Source: Clostridium drakei (GTDB taxonomy: Bacteria > Bacillota > Clostridia > Clostridiales > Clostridiaceae). From it: DNA of 45,935 bases. The translations under genes and the position numbers were made by a program. Positions within the stretch are counted from its first letter, which is position 1. Every line of letters starts with the position of its first letter. The notes below the pieces were generated by a model, which did not search any database, was not told the DNA's origin, and saw only the letters and a program-made list of their open reading frames with translations. The stretch spans positions 1 to 45,935 of the forward strand of contig NZ_JIBU02000059.1 of the NCBI RefSeq assembly GCF_000633595.2, in the 5' to 3' direction. Of this stretch, positions 25,994-35,364 are shown piece by piece.

Positions 25994-27856
25994 TTATGAG
26001 GCATAAGCATTTTCAAATTGACTATTGTAAAGTGAAGCATAAAAACCATTTGCCTCTAATAATTCTTGATGACTACCTTGTTCTACAATATCTCCATCAT
26101 TCATTACAAGTATCAAATCTGCATCACGTATTGTTGATAATCTATGAGCAATAATAAAGCTTGTTCTTCCTTTCATTAGGTTTTCCATAGCCTTTTGAAT
26201 AAGCACCTCTGTACGAGTATCAATAGAACTTGTAGCTTCATCAAGTATTAATATTTTAGGATCTTTTAAAAGTGCACGAGCAATGGTTAATAGCTGCTTT
26301 TGTCCTTGAGATACATTGCTTGCTTCTTCATTTAATTCCATGTTATATCCCTTTGGCAAGGTTTTTACAAAATGGTGAACATGAGCTGACTTAGCTGCTT
26401 CAACAACGTCTTTATCCAAAGCATCAAGTTTACCATAACGTATATTCTCCATTATTTCACCATTAAATAACCAAGTATCTTGAAGTACCATACCAAACAT
26501 ACTACGCAAATCTTCTCTAGTAAAATCTTTTATATCATGTCCATCAATTAATATAGATCCACTATTTAAATCATAAAAACGCATTAAAAGTTTAACTATT
26601 GTGGTCTTTCCTGCTCCAGTTGGTCCTACTATAGCTACTTTTTGACCAGGTTTAATATGAGCTCCGAAATTATTTATTATCATTTTATCAGAGTTATATC
26701 CAAATTGAACATCCTTAAAAGTAACTTCCCCTTTAACCTCTTGAAGTTTAACTGGATTTTCTGATTCTTTTACTTCTTCTTCCTCTTCTAAAAATTCAAA
26801 AACCCTTTCTGCAGCAGCTGCTGTGGATTGAAGTACATTAGCTATTTGAGCTACTTGAGATATTGGCTGTGTAAAACTTCTAACATACTGAACAAAGGAT
26901 AAAATATCTCCAACTTCAATAGTTTTCTTTATTGCAAGCCATCCACCTAAAATGGATACAGCTACATAACCTATATTACCAATGAAAGTCATAATTGGCA
27001 TCATCATCCCAGATAAAAATTGAGATTTCCACGCTGAACTATAAAGTATATCATTAACTTCTTCAAAGTTTTTAACCGCTTCCTCTTCTCTATTAAAAGC
27101 TTTTACTATATTATGACCACTATAAATTTCTTCTACTTGTCCATTAACATGTCCTAAATATTCCTGTTGAGATTTAAAATACTTTTGTGATTTTTTTATT
27201 ACCCATGTAATTAAAATCATTGATACTGGCAATATTAAAAGTGCAACTAACGTCATTTGCCAACTTATTGATAACATCATAATTAATACACCTATTATTG
27301 TAACAACTGATGTTATTATTTGTGACATACTTTGATTTAATGATTGACTCACAGTATCTACATCATTAGTAATCCTAGATAGTACTTCTCCATGTGTCTT
27401 CTTATCAAAGTACTTAAGTGGCATACGATTAATCTTTTCATCAATTTCTTTTCTGAAATTATAAGATACCTTTTGTGCTACTCCTGAGACTATATATCCT
27501 TGTATAATTGAAAACACAGCACTAACAATATATAATACAAGAAGCAAGATTGCAATATACCCTATATAACTAAAGTCAATGGCTGCACCTTCTACCCCCA
27601 TTACCTTATTTACCAATCCTTCAAAGAGCTTGGTCGTTGCCTTACCTAAAATTTTAGGACCTATTATAGAAAAAGCTGCACTTCCTATTGCAAAAATAAT
27701 TACAATAATTATTGATAACCTATATGGTTTTAAGTATTGCAACAATTTATTCATAGTAGTTTTGAAATTCTTCGCCTTTTCACCATTTCCCATACCTCCC
27801 ATATGACCACCGCCAAAGCCACCTTGTCTCTTATTTTCTATTTTTCTATCACTCAT
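25994..27856 (-). CDS. Heterodimeric ABC exporter subunit with canonical ATP site (BmrD/LmrD-like)
   Basis: 620 aa half-transporter. A Gly-rich N-terminus (GGFGGGHMGGMG) is followed by six TMs (about 45-335) and an ATPase domain. Walker A GPTGAGKT, Walker B ILILDEATSSID with the catalytic Glu, switch His IAHRLS. The signature is VSQGQ instead of LSGGQ. In heterodimers this degenerate signature faces the partner's degenerate Walker B, leaving one active and one silent site; the pattern here fits exactly. Start ATG overlaps the partner's TGA by 4 bases. Likely multidrug or peptide export, controlled by the divergent MarR gene. Confidence 0.92.
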   Translation of the reverse strand: MSDRKIENKRQGGFGGGHMGGMGNGEKAKNFKTTMNKLLQYLKPYRLSIIIVIIFAIGSAAFSIIGPKILGKATTKLFEGLVNKVMGVEGAAIDFSYIGYIAILLLVLYIVSAVFSIIQGYIVSGVAQKVSYNFRKEIDEKINRMPLKYFDKKTHGEVLSRITNDVDTVSQSLNQSMSQIITSVVTIIGVLIMMLSISWQMTLVALLILPVSMILITWVIKKSQKYFKSQQEYLGHVNGQVEEIYSGHNIVKAFNREEEAVKNFEEVNDILYSSAWKSQFLSGMMMPIMTFIGNIGYVAVSILGGWLAIKKTIEVGDILSFVQYVRSFTQPISQVAQIANVLQSTAAAAERVFEFLEEEEEVKESENPVKLQEVKGEVTFKDVQFGYNSDKMIINNFGAHIKPGQKVAIVGPTGAGKTTIVKLLMRFYDLNSGSILIDGHDIKDFTREDLRSMFGMVLQDTWLFNGEIMENIRYGKLDALDKDVVEAAKSAHVHHFVKTLPKGYNMELNEEASNVSQGQKQLLTIARALLKDPKILILDEATSSIDTRTEVLIQKAMENLMKGRTSFIIAHRLSTIRDADLILVMNDGDIVEQGSHQELLEANGFYASLYNSQFENAYAS

Positions 27857-30114
27857 GCTGAAAGTTCCTCCTTTGAAAGTTGAGATAAAGCAATTTGCTT
27901 ATAAACCTCACAATTTTCCATAAGCTCCTTGTGAGTACCAGTTCCTACTATTTTTCCCTCATCAAGTACAATGATTTTATCTGCATTCATTATTGTACTT
28001 ATTCTCTGTGCAACCATTATAATAGTACTTGCTGAAATTTCATTTTTAAGAGCCTTACGTAATGCTGCATCAGTCTTAAAATCAAGAGCTGAAAAACTAT
28101 CATCAAAAATGAATATTTCAGGTTTCTTAGCAAGGGCACGAGCAATTGAAAGCCTTTGTTTTTGTCCTCCTGAAACATTAGCACCACCTTGTGATATTTC
28201 TGTATTAAAGGTTTCAGGTCTAGTATTAATAAATTCTATAGCTTGAGCTATTTCTGATGCTTTTATTATTTCCTCTTTAGTTGCATTTTCCTTACCATAT
28301 TTAATATTACTTTCTATGGTACCTGAAAATAAAACTCCCTTTTGTGGTACATAACCAATTTTTTCTCTCAATTCCTTTTGAGATACTTCTTTAACATTAG
28401 TACCATCTATCAATATTTCTCCACCTATTGCATCATAAAAACGTGGAATTAAATTTATTAATGTTGATTTTCCACTTCCTGTACTTCCAATAAAGGCTGT
28501 AGTTTCCCCTGGTTTTGCTGTAAAACTAATATTTGAAAGTACATCTTCTTCTGCCCCTGGATATCTAAAGCTAACATTTTTAAATTCAACATAGCCCTTC
28601 ATGTCTAAAGAGAACTTTTTAGTTTCTTCTAAATCAGTAATTGTAACTTCAGTATCTAAAACTTCTGCTATACGCTGAGCTGACACGGAAGCTCGTGGAA
28701 GCATAATTGATACCATAGAAATCATCAAAAATGCCATAATTATTTGCATTGTATACTGCATGAATGCCATCATATCACCAACTTGTATACGTCCCATATC
28801 AACCTGATGGGATCCAATCCAAATTATAAGTAAAGAAACTCCATTCATTATGAACATCATTAATGGCATCATTAATGTCATCAAACGACTTATAAATAAA
28901 TTTGTTTTTGTTAAGTCCTTATTTGCTTTTTCAAATTTACTTTCTTCATATCTTTCATTATTAAAGGCACGAATTACTAGCATACCTGTTAAAGATTCAC
29001 GAGTTATTAAATTAATCTTATCTACTAGCTTTTGTACACTCTTAAACTTAGGCAAAGCTATACTAAATAAGATAATAACTAAAGTTAAAATGGCCATAAC
29101 TGCAACTGCTATGATCCATCCCATAGAAAGATCTGTGTTAAGCACCTTAATAACCCCACCTATACCTAATATTGGTGCATAAAATACTATTCTGAGCAGC
29201 ATAACCATAAGTGTTTGCACTTGCTGAATATCGTTTGTACTTCTTGTGATTAAAGAAGCTGTTGAAAATTTATCAAATTCTGTATTAGTAAAACTTGTAA
29301 CTTTTCTAAATACTTTTTTTCTAAGATCTTTTCCTAATCCTGCTGCTACTCTTGCTGCTAATAAACTAACTATTACTGTAGCAATCATACTAACTAAAGC
29401 TAGAAGAAGCATTTTCGCCCCAGCCACAAAAATGTAATTAGATTGAAGCTTGTCTGTATTTATTCCTATAACTTTATATTCATTATGAATAAAACTGACT
29501 GCTGATTGGGTTATCATACTACCTGGCATATCCTTAAATTTTTCATCTGACTTTTCCTTTATTGCACTTATTTGACCTTGTGGCAACTTAGAAATTATTA
29601 CAAAAGGATCTGTATTTGCTGGAAGCTTTGTTTGTGGTTTGCTTTCTTTACTTCCTGACATACTAGAGTTCAAAGCAGATATTCCACCTTTTTCAATTCC
29701 CTGCGTAATTAATATGGGTTTCCCAAAAATATTATTAAGTTCACTAATTGTATTTTTATTTTTTGTATTTAACTTATAAAGTGCCTCTTTATCAAGCTTT
29801 GGATAATCCTTTAAATAGTCATCTAACTCACTTTGAGAAAGATTTTCCTTATTTAAAAGAACATAATTTTCATCTATTTCTTTTTTCTCATTTTCATTCA
29901 TAAATAATTTAAGTTTATCAAGTTCACTTTTACGAATTACACTTGGAACTGCATTTTCCACTCCCCCTTGTTGAATCCCTACATTAACAATATTGGACAT
30001 ATAGTCTGGTAGTGATAAATCGCATACCGCTTGTACAAACAAAAGGCATACCACTACAACTATGGATGTTATAAAAGGTTTTAAATGTTTTATTATTTTT
30101 AACATTAAACTCAT
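27853..30114 (-). CDS. Heterodimeric ABC exporter subunit with degenerate ATP site (BmrC/LmrC-like)
   Basis: 753 aa. Six TMs, with a large outward-facing insert of about 190 residues between TM1 and TM2 (about 33-228), typical of one subunit of this clade. ATPase domain: Walker A GSTGSGKS, intact signature VSGGQKQRLS, but Walker B IFIFDDSFSALD has Asp where the catalytic Glu should be, and the H-loop reads VAQRIS (Gln for His). It should therefore carry the non-hydrolytic site and donate its signature to the partner's active site. The start at 30114 has GGAG very close; ATG 30105 is an alternative. Divergent from marR. Confidence 0.92.
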   Translation of the reverse strand: MSLMLKIIKHLKPFITSIVVVVCLLFVQAVCDLSLPDYMSNIVNVGIQQGGVENAVPSVIRKSELDKLKLFMNENEKKEIDENYVLLNKENLSQSELDDYLKDYPKLDKEALYKLNTKNKNTISELNNIFGKPILITQGIEKGGISALNSSMSGSKESKPQTKLPANTDPFVIISKLPQGQISAIKEKSDEKFKDMPGSMITQSAVSFIHNEYKVIGINTDKLQSNYIFVAGAKMLLLALVSMIATVIVSLLAARVAAGLGKDLRKKVFRKVTSFTNTEFDKFSTASLITRSTNDIQQVQTLMVMLLRIVFYAPILGIGGVIKVLNTDLSMGWIIAVAVMAILTLVIILFSIALPKFKSVQKLVDKINLITRESLTGMLVIRAFNNERYEESKFEKANKDLTKTNLFISRLMTLMMPLMMFIMNGVSLLIIWIGSHQVDMGRIQVGDMMAFMQYTMQIIMAFLMISMVSIMLPRASVSAQRIAEVLDTEVTITDLEETKKFSLDMKGYVEFKNVSFRYPGAEEDVLSNISFTAKPGETTAFIGSTGSGKSTLINLIPRFYDAIGGEILIDGTNVKEVSQKELREKIGYVPQKGVLFSGTIESNIKYGKENATKEEIIKASEIAQAIEFINTRPETFNTEISQGGANVSGGQKQRLSIARALAKKPEIFIFDDSFSALDFKTDAALRKALKNEISASTIIMVAQRISTIMNADKIIVLDEGKIVGTGTHKELMENCEVYKQIALSQLSKEELSA

Positions 30115-30216
30115 TTCTCCATTCTATTTTTATAATTTTATTTAGTTTCTTCTTTATTCTTTAAATTTTTCAATAACTAATTACAAATACATCTTAATAT
30201 ACCTCCAACTATAATT

Positions 30217-30284
30217 TAGTTATGATTTTATAACTATTATATTATGATAATTTTTATATGTCAATAACTTTTATATTAATATAA
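30217..30284. promoter_or_regulatory. Candidate MarR operators between exporter and regulator genes
   Basis: Two dyads lie in the divergent intergenic region: TAGTTAT-N6-ATAACTA (30217-30236) and the perfect 14-base palindrome TTATATTAATATAA (30271-30284). The second is embedded in a direct repeat of ATAACTTTT. MarR proteins usually bind such dyads to repress both directions. High AT content lowers the weight of each. Confidence 0.45.
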
Positions 30285-30293
30285 CTTTTCATA

Positions 30294-30322
30294 TTGTATA
30301 ATAATTATAAATGTATTATAAT
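30294..30322 (+). promoter_or_regulatory. Promoter of the marR-type gene
   Basis: TTGTAT, 17-base spacer, TATAAT, 35 bases before the ATG at 30358. The second candidate operator ends ten bases upstream of the -35. Confidence 0.65.
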
Positions 30323-30357
30323 ATAGGAAATTATATTATTTACCTATGGAGGATAAA

Positions 30358-30801
30358 ATGGATAATGATCAACTAAATAATATATCCGGAAACTTATATA
30401 ATTTAATGTTATATTTACATAGTAAAATTTTTCATCCAAACGATATTTCAAAGACTCTTCCCATACCCCATTCTCATTTTAGGGTTATAATTTACCTTGC
30501 TCGTACAGGAACATCTTCCATTTCTGAAGTGGCAAAAAAACTTACGATATCAAAGCCTAATATGACTCCAATCATCGATAAGTTAATTGATGAAGGAATG
30601 CTTAGTAGGTATAATGATGAAAACGATAGACGAATCCTTAGAATTGAATTAACAGATAAAGCTTACGATTTTATAAAAGAACAAGAAGAAATAATTAAAA
30701 TTAATTTAGCTAAAAGAATATCTTCTCTTACTGATGAGGATTTAAAATCTCTTGGGGAGCATGTAGTAGGTATTACAAAAATAATTTCAAAACTAGAATA
30801 A
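30358..30801 (+). CDS. MarR-family transcriptional regulator
   Basis: 147 aa winged-helix regulator. The DNA-binding part is clear: SSISEVAKKLTISKPNMTPI as helix-turn-helix, GMLSRYNDENDRR as the wing (the DxRR motif), and LTDKAYDF after it. The longest ORF starts at 30346, but the ATG at 30358 has GGAGG five bases upstream (the first ATG overlaps that site), so it is preferred. Divergent from a heterodimeric ABC exporter, which it probably represses until a drug-like ligand binds. No strong terminator; a weak hairpin (30837-30866) follows. Confidence 0.92.
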   Translation: MDNDQLNNISGNLYNLMLYLHSKIFHPNDISKTLPIPHSHFRVIIYLARTGTSSISEVAKKLTISKPNMTPIIDKLIDEGMLSRYNDENDRRILRIELTDKAYDFIKEQEEIIKINLAKRISSLTDEDLKSLGEHVVGITKIISKLE

Positions 30802-31018
30802 CTTTTCAACCTATATCAAGATACTCTAGGAAATAAGAAAACAATGAACTTTATAAAAATTGTTTCATTTATCCAACTAGTATGAAAATGTTTTCAAATT
30901 AGTAATGTGAATAAAATTAATACTCTATTATATAAAAATTTTAAAGAATGTAGAGAAAGGAAGTGAATACTTTAGTGAGTTTAGTACTTATTATACACTG
31001 AACCACTAAGAACTATAA

Positions 31019-32167
31019 ATGATTAATAATGATAATATCAATAGTAAACTTCCTGCAATTAAAGTTATAGGCATAGAAAAATGTACAAGCTGTTTTGGAT
31101 GTGCTAATGCTTGTAAATTTAATGTAATTGAAATGAAAATTTCTGAGGAAGGATTTTTTAAGCCAGAAATTATAGAAGATAAGTGTGTAAATTGTGGTCT
31201 TTGCTCTAAAAATTGTCCTGTTATAAGCTTTGAGTCAAATAATTTTACAAAAGAAGAAATAAAAACTTATGCTGCCTTTTCTACAAATGATACTACAAGG
31301 CTTGCAAGCTCTTCTGGTGGAATTTTTACTGAAATTGCAGAAAGCTTCATTGAAGAAAGTGGTATTGTATCTGGTGCTGCCTGGGGAGAAAATTTAACTG
31401 TAAAGCATATATGTATAGATAATAAAGATGATCTTTCAAAGCTTAGAAGTTCAAAATATATTCAAAGCAATTTAGATACTATTTATTCAACAATTGTAGA
31501 CTTAGTTGAAAATCAAGGCAGAAAAGTGTTATTTACAGGTACCCCTTGCCAAGTAGCTGCATTAAAAACTTTTACTAAAAGTGAAAATTTATTTACAGCA
31601 GATGTACTGTGTCATGGTGTTCCTTCTAAAATCATATTTGATGAATACATAAATTCCATTGCTAAAGGACATAAAGTAAATTCATATACCTTTAGAGATA
31701 AAAGTAATGGCTGGTCAAAGTACAAAGTAAAAATAAATATAGATAAGATGAAGTCTTATGAATGTATTACGAGACAAGATCCATTTTTCCATGGCTTCAT
31801 ATGTGATCTTTATTCAAACTTATCCTGCTACAACTGCAAATTTGCAGCTGTTCCACGCACTGGTGATATAACTATGGGGGATTTCTGGAAAATATCTGAA
31901 GATTTAATGGATGAACGTGGAGTTTCCGTAGTACTTGCAAACAATGTTAAAGGCCTTTCACTTTTACATGAACTTGAAAGACAAAATAAAATTAAGCTTT
32001 TTAATAAGGATTTAAAGGATGCAATAAAAGGTAATCCCCGTATTCACGATGGCTTCTTAAATATGCGTAAAAAAAGATCTGAAATTTTATCTAAAGTAAA
32101 AGAAGAAGGCTTCCAGTACATTTATGAAAATTACATAAAAAATACTGATAGATATATACCTGATTAA
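31019..32167 (+). CDS. Fe-S protein, coenzyme F420 hydrogenase/dehydrogenase beta-subunit (FrhB) family
   Basis: 382 aa, cytosolic. Two 4Fe-4S ferredoxin clusters near the N-terminus (CTSCFGCANAC at about 22-32, then CVNCGLCSKNCP). The FrhB N- and C-terminal domains follow, with SSSGGIFTEIAE, FTGTPCQVAALK, DVLCHGVPS and a third cysteine cluster CYNCKFAAVPRTGDITMGDF. Relatives bind FAD and move electrons between ferredoxin and a partner; in organisms without F420 they occur in polysaccharide or other clusters. No partner is adjacent here, so the substrate is unknown. The ATG has no clear ribosome binding site, which is unusual for this window; the start is the least certain part. Confidence 0.87.
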   Translation: MINNDNINSKLPAIKVIGIEKCTSCFGCANACKFNVIEMKISEEGFFKPEIIEDKCVNCGLCSKNCPVISFESNNFTKEEIKTYAAFSTNDTTRLASSSGGIFTEIAESFIEESGIVSGAAWGENLTVKHICIDNKDDLSKLRSSKYIQSNLDTIYSTIVDLVENQGRKVLFTGTPCQVAALKTFTKSENLFTADVLCHGVPSKIIFDEYINSIAKGHKVNSYTFRDKSNGWSKYKVKINIDKMKSYECITRQDPFFHGFICDLYSNLSCYNCKFAAVPRTGDITMGDFWKISEDLMDERGVSVVLANNVKGLSLLHELERQNKIKLFNKDLKDAIKGNPRIHDGFLNMRKKRSEILSKVKEEGFQYIYENYIKNTDRYIPD

Positions 32168-32203
32168 GCATTAATTTGGCATATAGTTATTGTTTATTGA
32201 GCA

Positions 32204-32543
32204 TTTTAAACACATTGCGACGCAAAAATGCAGTGAAAGTTTGGATTTTAACTTTTACTCCGTGATATATGCTGTTAAGGAAGATGCAAACAAATTTTAG
32301 AAGTTCTTTGCTTGAGATATTGAAAAATTTCGTAATTTTTGCCAGGACGGCAAAAGCTCCAAAAGCGACAGGACGTCGCATTTGAGGAGGTAAAAATTTT
32401 TCAATATCTCAAGCATTATAACTTCTTAATGAAGTGAGTTTTCCTTCACAGCATATATCAGCCGGAATACAGTTGAAAGTTACTTCGCTTTACATACGCT
32501 TAAGTCGCAATATTTTTATATCACTCATTTAAAATGTTTTTCA
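32204..32543. repeat. Complete ~330-bp fold-back repeat (copy 2)
   Basis: Nearly the whole element is palindromic. Outer ends: CATTTTAAA...ATTGCGAC against GTCGCAAT...TTTAAAATG. Middle: GATATATGCTGT.AAGGAA on both arms (inverted). Inner stem: perfect 21 bases, 32310-32330 with 32394-32414. Tip: two small hairpins GCC-AGGAC-GGC and GCGAC-AGGAC-GTCGC with the same five-base loop. It separates the FrhB gene from ilvB, which are convergent, and may terminate both. Parts recur at 1-83 and 45823-45890 in the same orientation. No transposase or convincing ORF is inside. It resembles a MITE or fold-back element. Confidence 0.8.
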
Positions 32544-32564
32544 CTGTATAAATTAATCATATCT

Positions 32565-34226
32565 TTATCCAATACTTTCATTTATAGGTGCTCCTGGAGG
32601 TACTATTGGGAATACCTTTTCATCTCTATTTATAGCACACTCTATCAACACTGGTTTGTTCATACTCAATGCCTTTTTAAGTGCATCTTCTACTTGTGAA
32701 TCTTCAGTTATTTTAAATGCTTCTATATCATAAGCAGCTGCAAGCTTCACAAAATCTACATCAGGCCCCAATTTTGTATTGCAGAATCTTCCTTGATAAA
32801 ATAAATCCTGCCATTGATGTACCATACCTAAAGCTTGATTATTAAGTACTAATTGAACCATAGGTACTTGATATTTTGCTACAGTTGCTAATTCTGTAGA
32901 ATTCATTTTAAAGCTTCCATCACCTGCTATGTTTATAACCTTTTTATCTGGATTGCCTATAGCTGCCCCAATTGCTGCACCCAGACCAAAGCCCATAGTT
33001 CCAAGTCCGCCAGAAGATACAAAAGTTCTTGGCTTCAAATATTTAAAATATTGTGCAGCCCATATTTGATTTTGACCTACTTCTGTAGTTATGATACAAT
33101 CCCCTTTTGTAAGTTCATAAAGCTTTTCTATTATAAATTTTGGACTCAAGCTTCCAACTGGAGCATTTATAGGTTTTATATCTTTCCATTTGCTAATTTG
33201 AGAAAGCCATTCTTCATGTTCTTGCTTTTCAAGTTTCTCATTTAGCAAAGTTAAAACTTCTTTTATATCACCTTTTACTGCTAAATTTATATCTACATTT
33301 TTTCCAAATTCTTTAGGGTCAATATCAATATGAATTATTTTTGCATTAGGTGCAAAAGCTTCTACCTTGCTTATTACACGATCACTGAAACGAGCACCTA
33401 CTGCAATTAAAAGGTCACATTTAGTTACTGCATAATTTGAACAATGACTTCCATGCATACCTAGCATACCCATATAGTTTTCATGATCTCCTGGAAAAGC
33501 CCCCATTCCCATAAGCGAACATGATACAGGCGCATCTATTTTTTCTGAAAATTCCCTCAATTCTACGTTTGCCCCTGATATTACAACTCCTCCACCAGCA
33601 TATATTACAGGTTTCTGGCTATTTTTAATCATATCTAATGCTTTATTTATAGCATCTTCATCTATTTGTTCTTTTTCTCTATTTAAAGCCCCCTGGTTAT
33701 TTACAACATGTTCATATTCAATTTCAGCCACCTGAATATCTTTAGGCAAATCTACAACTACTGGACCTGGACGCCCACTGCTTGCTACTTTAAATGCTCT
33801 TCTTATTGTATCTGTAAGTTTATCTGGATCTGTAACTATATAATTTTCTTTTGTTATAGGTACTGTAATTTCAGTAATATCTACTTCTTGAAATGAATCC
33901 TTTCCCAAAAGACTCTGAGGTACCTGTCCTGTAAACACTACTAAAGGCACTGAATCCCTATAAGCTGTAGCAATACCTGTAACTGCATTTGTAGCTCCAG
34001 GCCCAGAGGTTGTGATTACAACCCCTATTTTACCTGTGGATCTTGCATACCCATCTGCTGCATGAGTTGCCCCTTGTTCATGAGCAGTTAGTATGTGAGT
34101 TAATCCTTCTGTAGAATACAGGGCATCATAAATTGGTAGAACTGCACCACCTGGATAACCAAATATTGTGTCTATACCCTGTTCTTTTATACATTCCAAT
34201 AGTACCTGTGCACCCTTTAACTTCAT
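32565..34226 (-). CDS. ilvB: Acetolactate synthase, large (catalytic) subunit
   Basis: 553 aa thiamine-diphosphate enzyme that joins two pyruvates to acetolactate, or pyruvate and 2-ketobutyrate, in valine/leucine/isoleucine synthesis. N-terminal Pyr domain with the catalytic Glu in TAHEQGATHAADGYAR, middle FAD-type domain, and C-terminal PP domain with GDGSFKMNSTEL ... NNQALGMVHQWQ binding ThDP/Mg. Full family length. It follows ilvC by 23 bases, with GGGGGC before the ATG. The small regulatory subunit gene (ilvN) is not in the window. A fold-back repeat lies directly after the stop. Confidence 0.95.
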   Translation of the reverse strand: MKLKGAQVLLECIKEQGIDTIFGYPGGAVLPIYDALYSTEGLTHILTAHEQGATHAADGYARSTGKIGVVITTSGPGATNAVTGIATAYRDSVPLVVFTGQVPQSLLGKDSFQEVDITEITVPITKENYIVTDPDKLTDTIRRAFKVASSGRPGPVVVDLPKDIQVAEIEYEHVVNNQGALNREKEQIDEDAINKALDMIKNSQKPVIYAGGGVVISGANVELREFSEKIDAPVSCSLMGMGAFPGDHENYMGMLGMHGSHCSNYAVTKCDLLIAVGARFSDRVISKVEAFAPNAKIIHIDIDPKEFGKNVDINLAVKGDIKEVLTLLNEKLEKQEHEEWLSQISKWKDIKPINAPVGSLSPKFIIEKLYELTKGDCIITTEVGQNQIWAAQYFKYLKPRTFVSSGGLGTMGFGLGAAIGAAIGNPDKKVINIAGDGSFKMNSTELATVAKYQVPMVQLVLNNQALGMVHQWQDLFYQGRFCNTKLGPDVDFVKLAAAYDIEAFKITEDSQVEDALKKALSMNKPVLIECAINRDEKVFPIVPPGAPINESIG

Positions 34227-34249
34227 AATGATAGCCCCCTTAAAATTTA

Positions 34250-35263
<1,014 letters not shown>

Positions 35264-35338
35264 CTAAATTTCCTCTTTAATTATAATATTTTTGAATTTA
35301 TTGAATTTATTTACTGTAAAAGTTTAAAAAATTTTTTG

Positions 35339-35361
35339 TAGGTGCCCTTTGAAGGCACCTA
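35339..35361 (-). terminator. Hairpin after the aminotransferase gene
   Basis: TAGGTGCC / GGCACCTA stem immediately past the aminotransferase stop, followed on the minus strand by CAAAAAATTTTTT. The T-run starts some bases away from the stem, so termination may be partial, allowing read-through into ilvC. Confidence 0.55.
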
Positions 35362-35364
35362 GAG

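Noticed and set aside
30837-30866. Terminator after the marR-type gene
   Set aside because: Only a 7-base AT-rich stem (AAACAAT/ATTGTTT) without a T-run; too weak to list.
30963-31001. Possible 12-codon leader peptide (GTG start) before the FrhB gene
   Set aside because: AAGGA is too close to the GTG, no regulatory codons or attenuator hairpin are visible, and such short frames are common by chance.
32187-32381. 64-codon minus-strand ORF inside the fold-back repeat
   Set aside because: It lies wholly in palindromic repeat DNA, has no ribosome binding site, and the frame follows from the repeat; not supported as a gene.
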